A DNA stretch of 13,222 nucleotides from an uncultured Actinomycetes bacterium (GTDB taxonomy: Bacteria; Actinomycetota; Acidimicrobiia; Acidimicrobiales; Acidimicrobilacustridaceae): positions 1-13,222 of the forward strand of contig CALBSE010000075.1 in assembly GCA_937927725.1 (NCBI GenBank), in the 5' to 3' direction. Positions 13,152 to 13,222 of the stretch are shown here, piece by piece (within the stretch, counting starts at the first letter, position 1; each line of letters begins with the position of its first letter). The notes under the pieces were generated by a model that made no database searches, had not been told where the DNA came from, and saw only the letters and a list, made by a program, of their open reading frames with translations. The translations under genes were made by a program, and so were the position numbers.

Positions 13152-13205
13152 TTTCCTCCAAATCGTTCCGTACGCTGAGGGTGTCTCTAACCCCCCTGGA
13201 GGAAA
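13152..13205 (+). promoter_or_regulatory. 9-bp inverted repeat pairing with the downstream ribosome-binding site
   Basis: TTTCCTCCA (13152-13160) is the exact reverse complement of TGGAGGAAA (13197-13205), which contains the GGAGG ribosome-binding site of the next gene. The loop is 36 nt. In a transcript that includes both arms, the ribosome-binding site would be paired. A -10-like box lies inside the loop, so transcripts starting there would lack the left arm. Confidence 0.5.
13171..13176 (+). promoter_or_regulatory. putative -10 box (TACGCT) for the gene starting at 13210
   Basis: TACGCT fits TANNNT. A start about 7 nt downstream would leave a leader of roughly 27 nt that keeps the GGAGG site at 13198-13202. 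No convincing -35 hexamer is seen at the usual distance. Confidence 0.35.
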
Positions 13206-13209
13206 CGAC

Positions 13210-13222
13210 ATGCGTACATCGA
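13210..13222 (+). CDS. start of an unidentified gene (3' end outside window)
   Basis: ATG at 13210 is followed by three codons (Met-Arg-Thr-Ser) before the window ends, so no function can be given. A very good ribosome-binding site, TGGAGGA (13197-13203), lies 7 nt upstream of the ATG. This is the strongest such site in the window and suggests high translation. The gene follows gatB by 66 nt on the same strand. Confidence 0.6.

Noticed and set aside
1..13222. CRISPR arrays, toxin-antitoxin pairs, phage or IS genes, tRNA/rRNA, riboswitches
   Set aside because: I saw no direct repeats with spacers, transposase or integrase motifs, cloverleaf sequences or known riboswitch cores. No gene-free stretch exceeds about 150 bp.

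Overview
The window looks like chromosomal DNA of a moderately GC-rich Actinomycetota, most probably of the Acidimicrobiia type. The evidence is an mnmA / MetE-like / ligA / gatCAB gene set that is also clustered in mycobacteria, a PASTA-domain Ser/Thr kinase, an SCP2 sterol-carrier-like protein, frequent GTG starts, and several gene starts that have no Shine-Dalgarno sequence but a TANNNT box 6-8 nt upstream, as in leaderless actinobacterial transcripts. The lineage assignment is inference. Base composition and codon style look even throughout, and I see no mobile element, CRISPR array, rRNA or tRNA gene.

Layout. 1-384 is the C-terminal end of mnmA (tRNA 2-thiouridylase). It converges with, and overlaps by 14 bp, a minus-strand gene for a six-helix membrane protein (371-1267). 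Divergent from that gene is a 339-aa MetE-like protein with zinc-site residues (1415-2434), followed by NAD+-dependent DNA ligase ligA (2474-4549) and a HAD hydrolase coupled to it by an ATGA overlap (4546-5181). A hairpin lies between the HAD gene and a convergent minus-strand gene for a single-pass membrane protein with a Ser/Thr-rich cytoplasmic tail (5227-5727). That gene is divergent from a Ser/Thr kinase with four PASTA repeats (5820-7787); an 18-bp palindrome sits between them. A 14-TM type MFS transporter (7825-9378) follows, converging with an SCP2-domain protein (9394-9810, minus). The window ends with the complete gatC-gatA-gatB operon (9895-13143), which makes the amidotransferase that forms Gln-tRNA(Gln) and/or Asn-tRNA(Asn), and the first codons of another gene at 13210.

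How the genes work together. MnmA and GatCAB both serve tRNA maturation and translation fidelity, and LigA serves replication and repair. The kinase and its divergent membrane neighbour may form a signalling pair, which is a hypothesis from layout and tail composition only. I found no large undescribed system. The most interesting signals are regulatory: a shared leaderless-promoter pattern at four gene starts, a 9-bp inverted repeat that could hide the ribosome-binding site of the gene after gatB only in read-through transcripts, and the palindrome in the kinase/membrane-protein divergent region.
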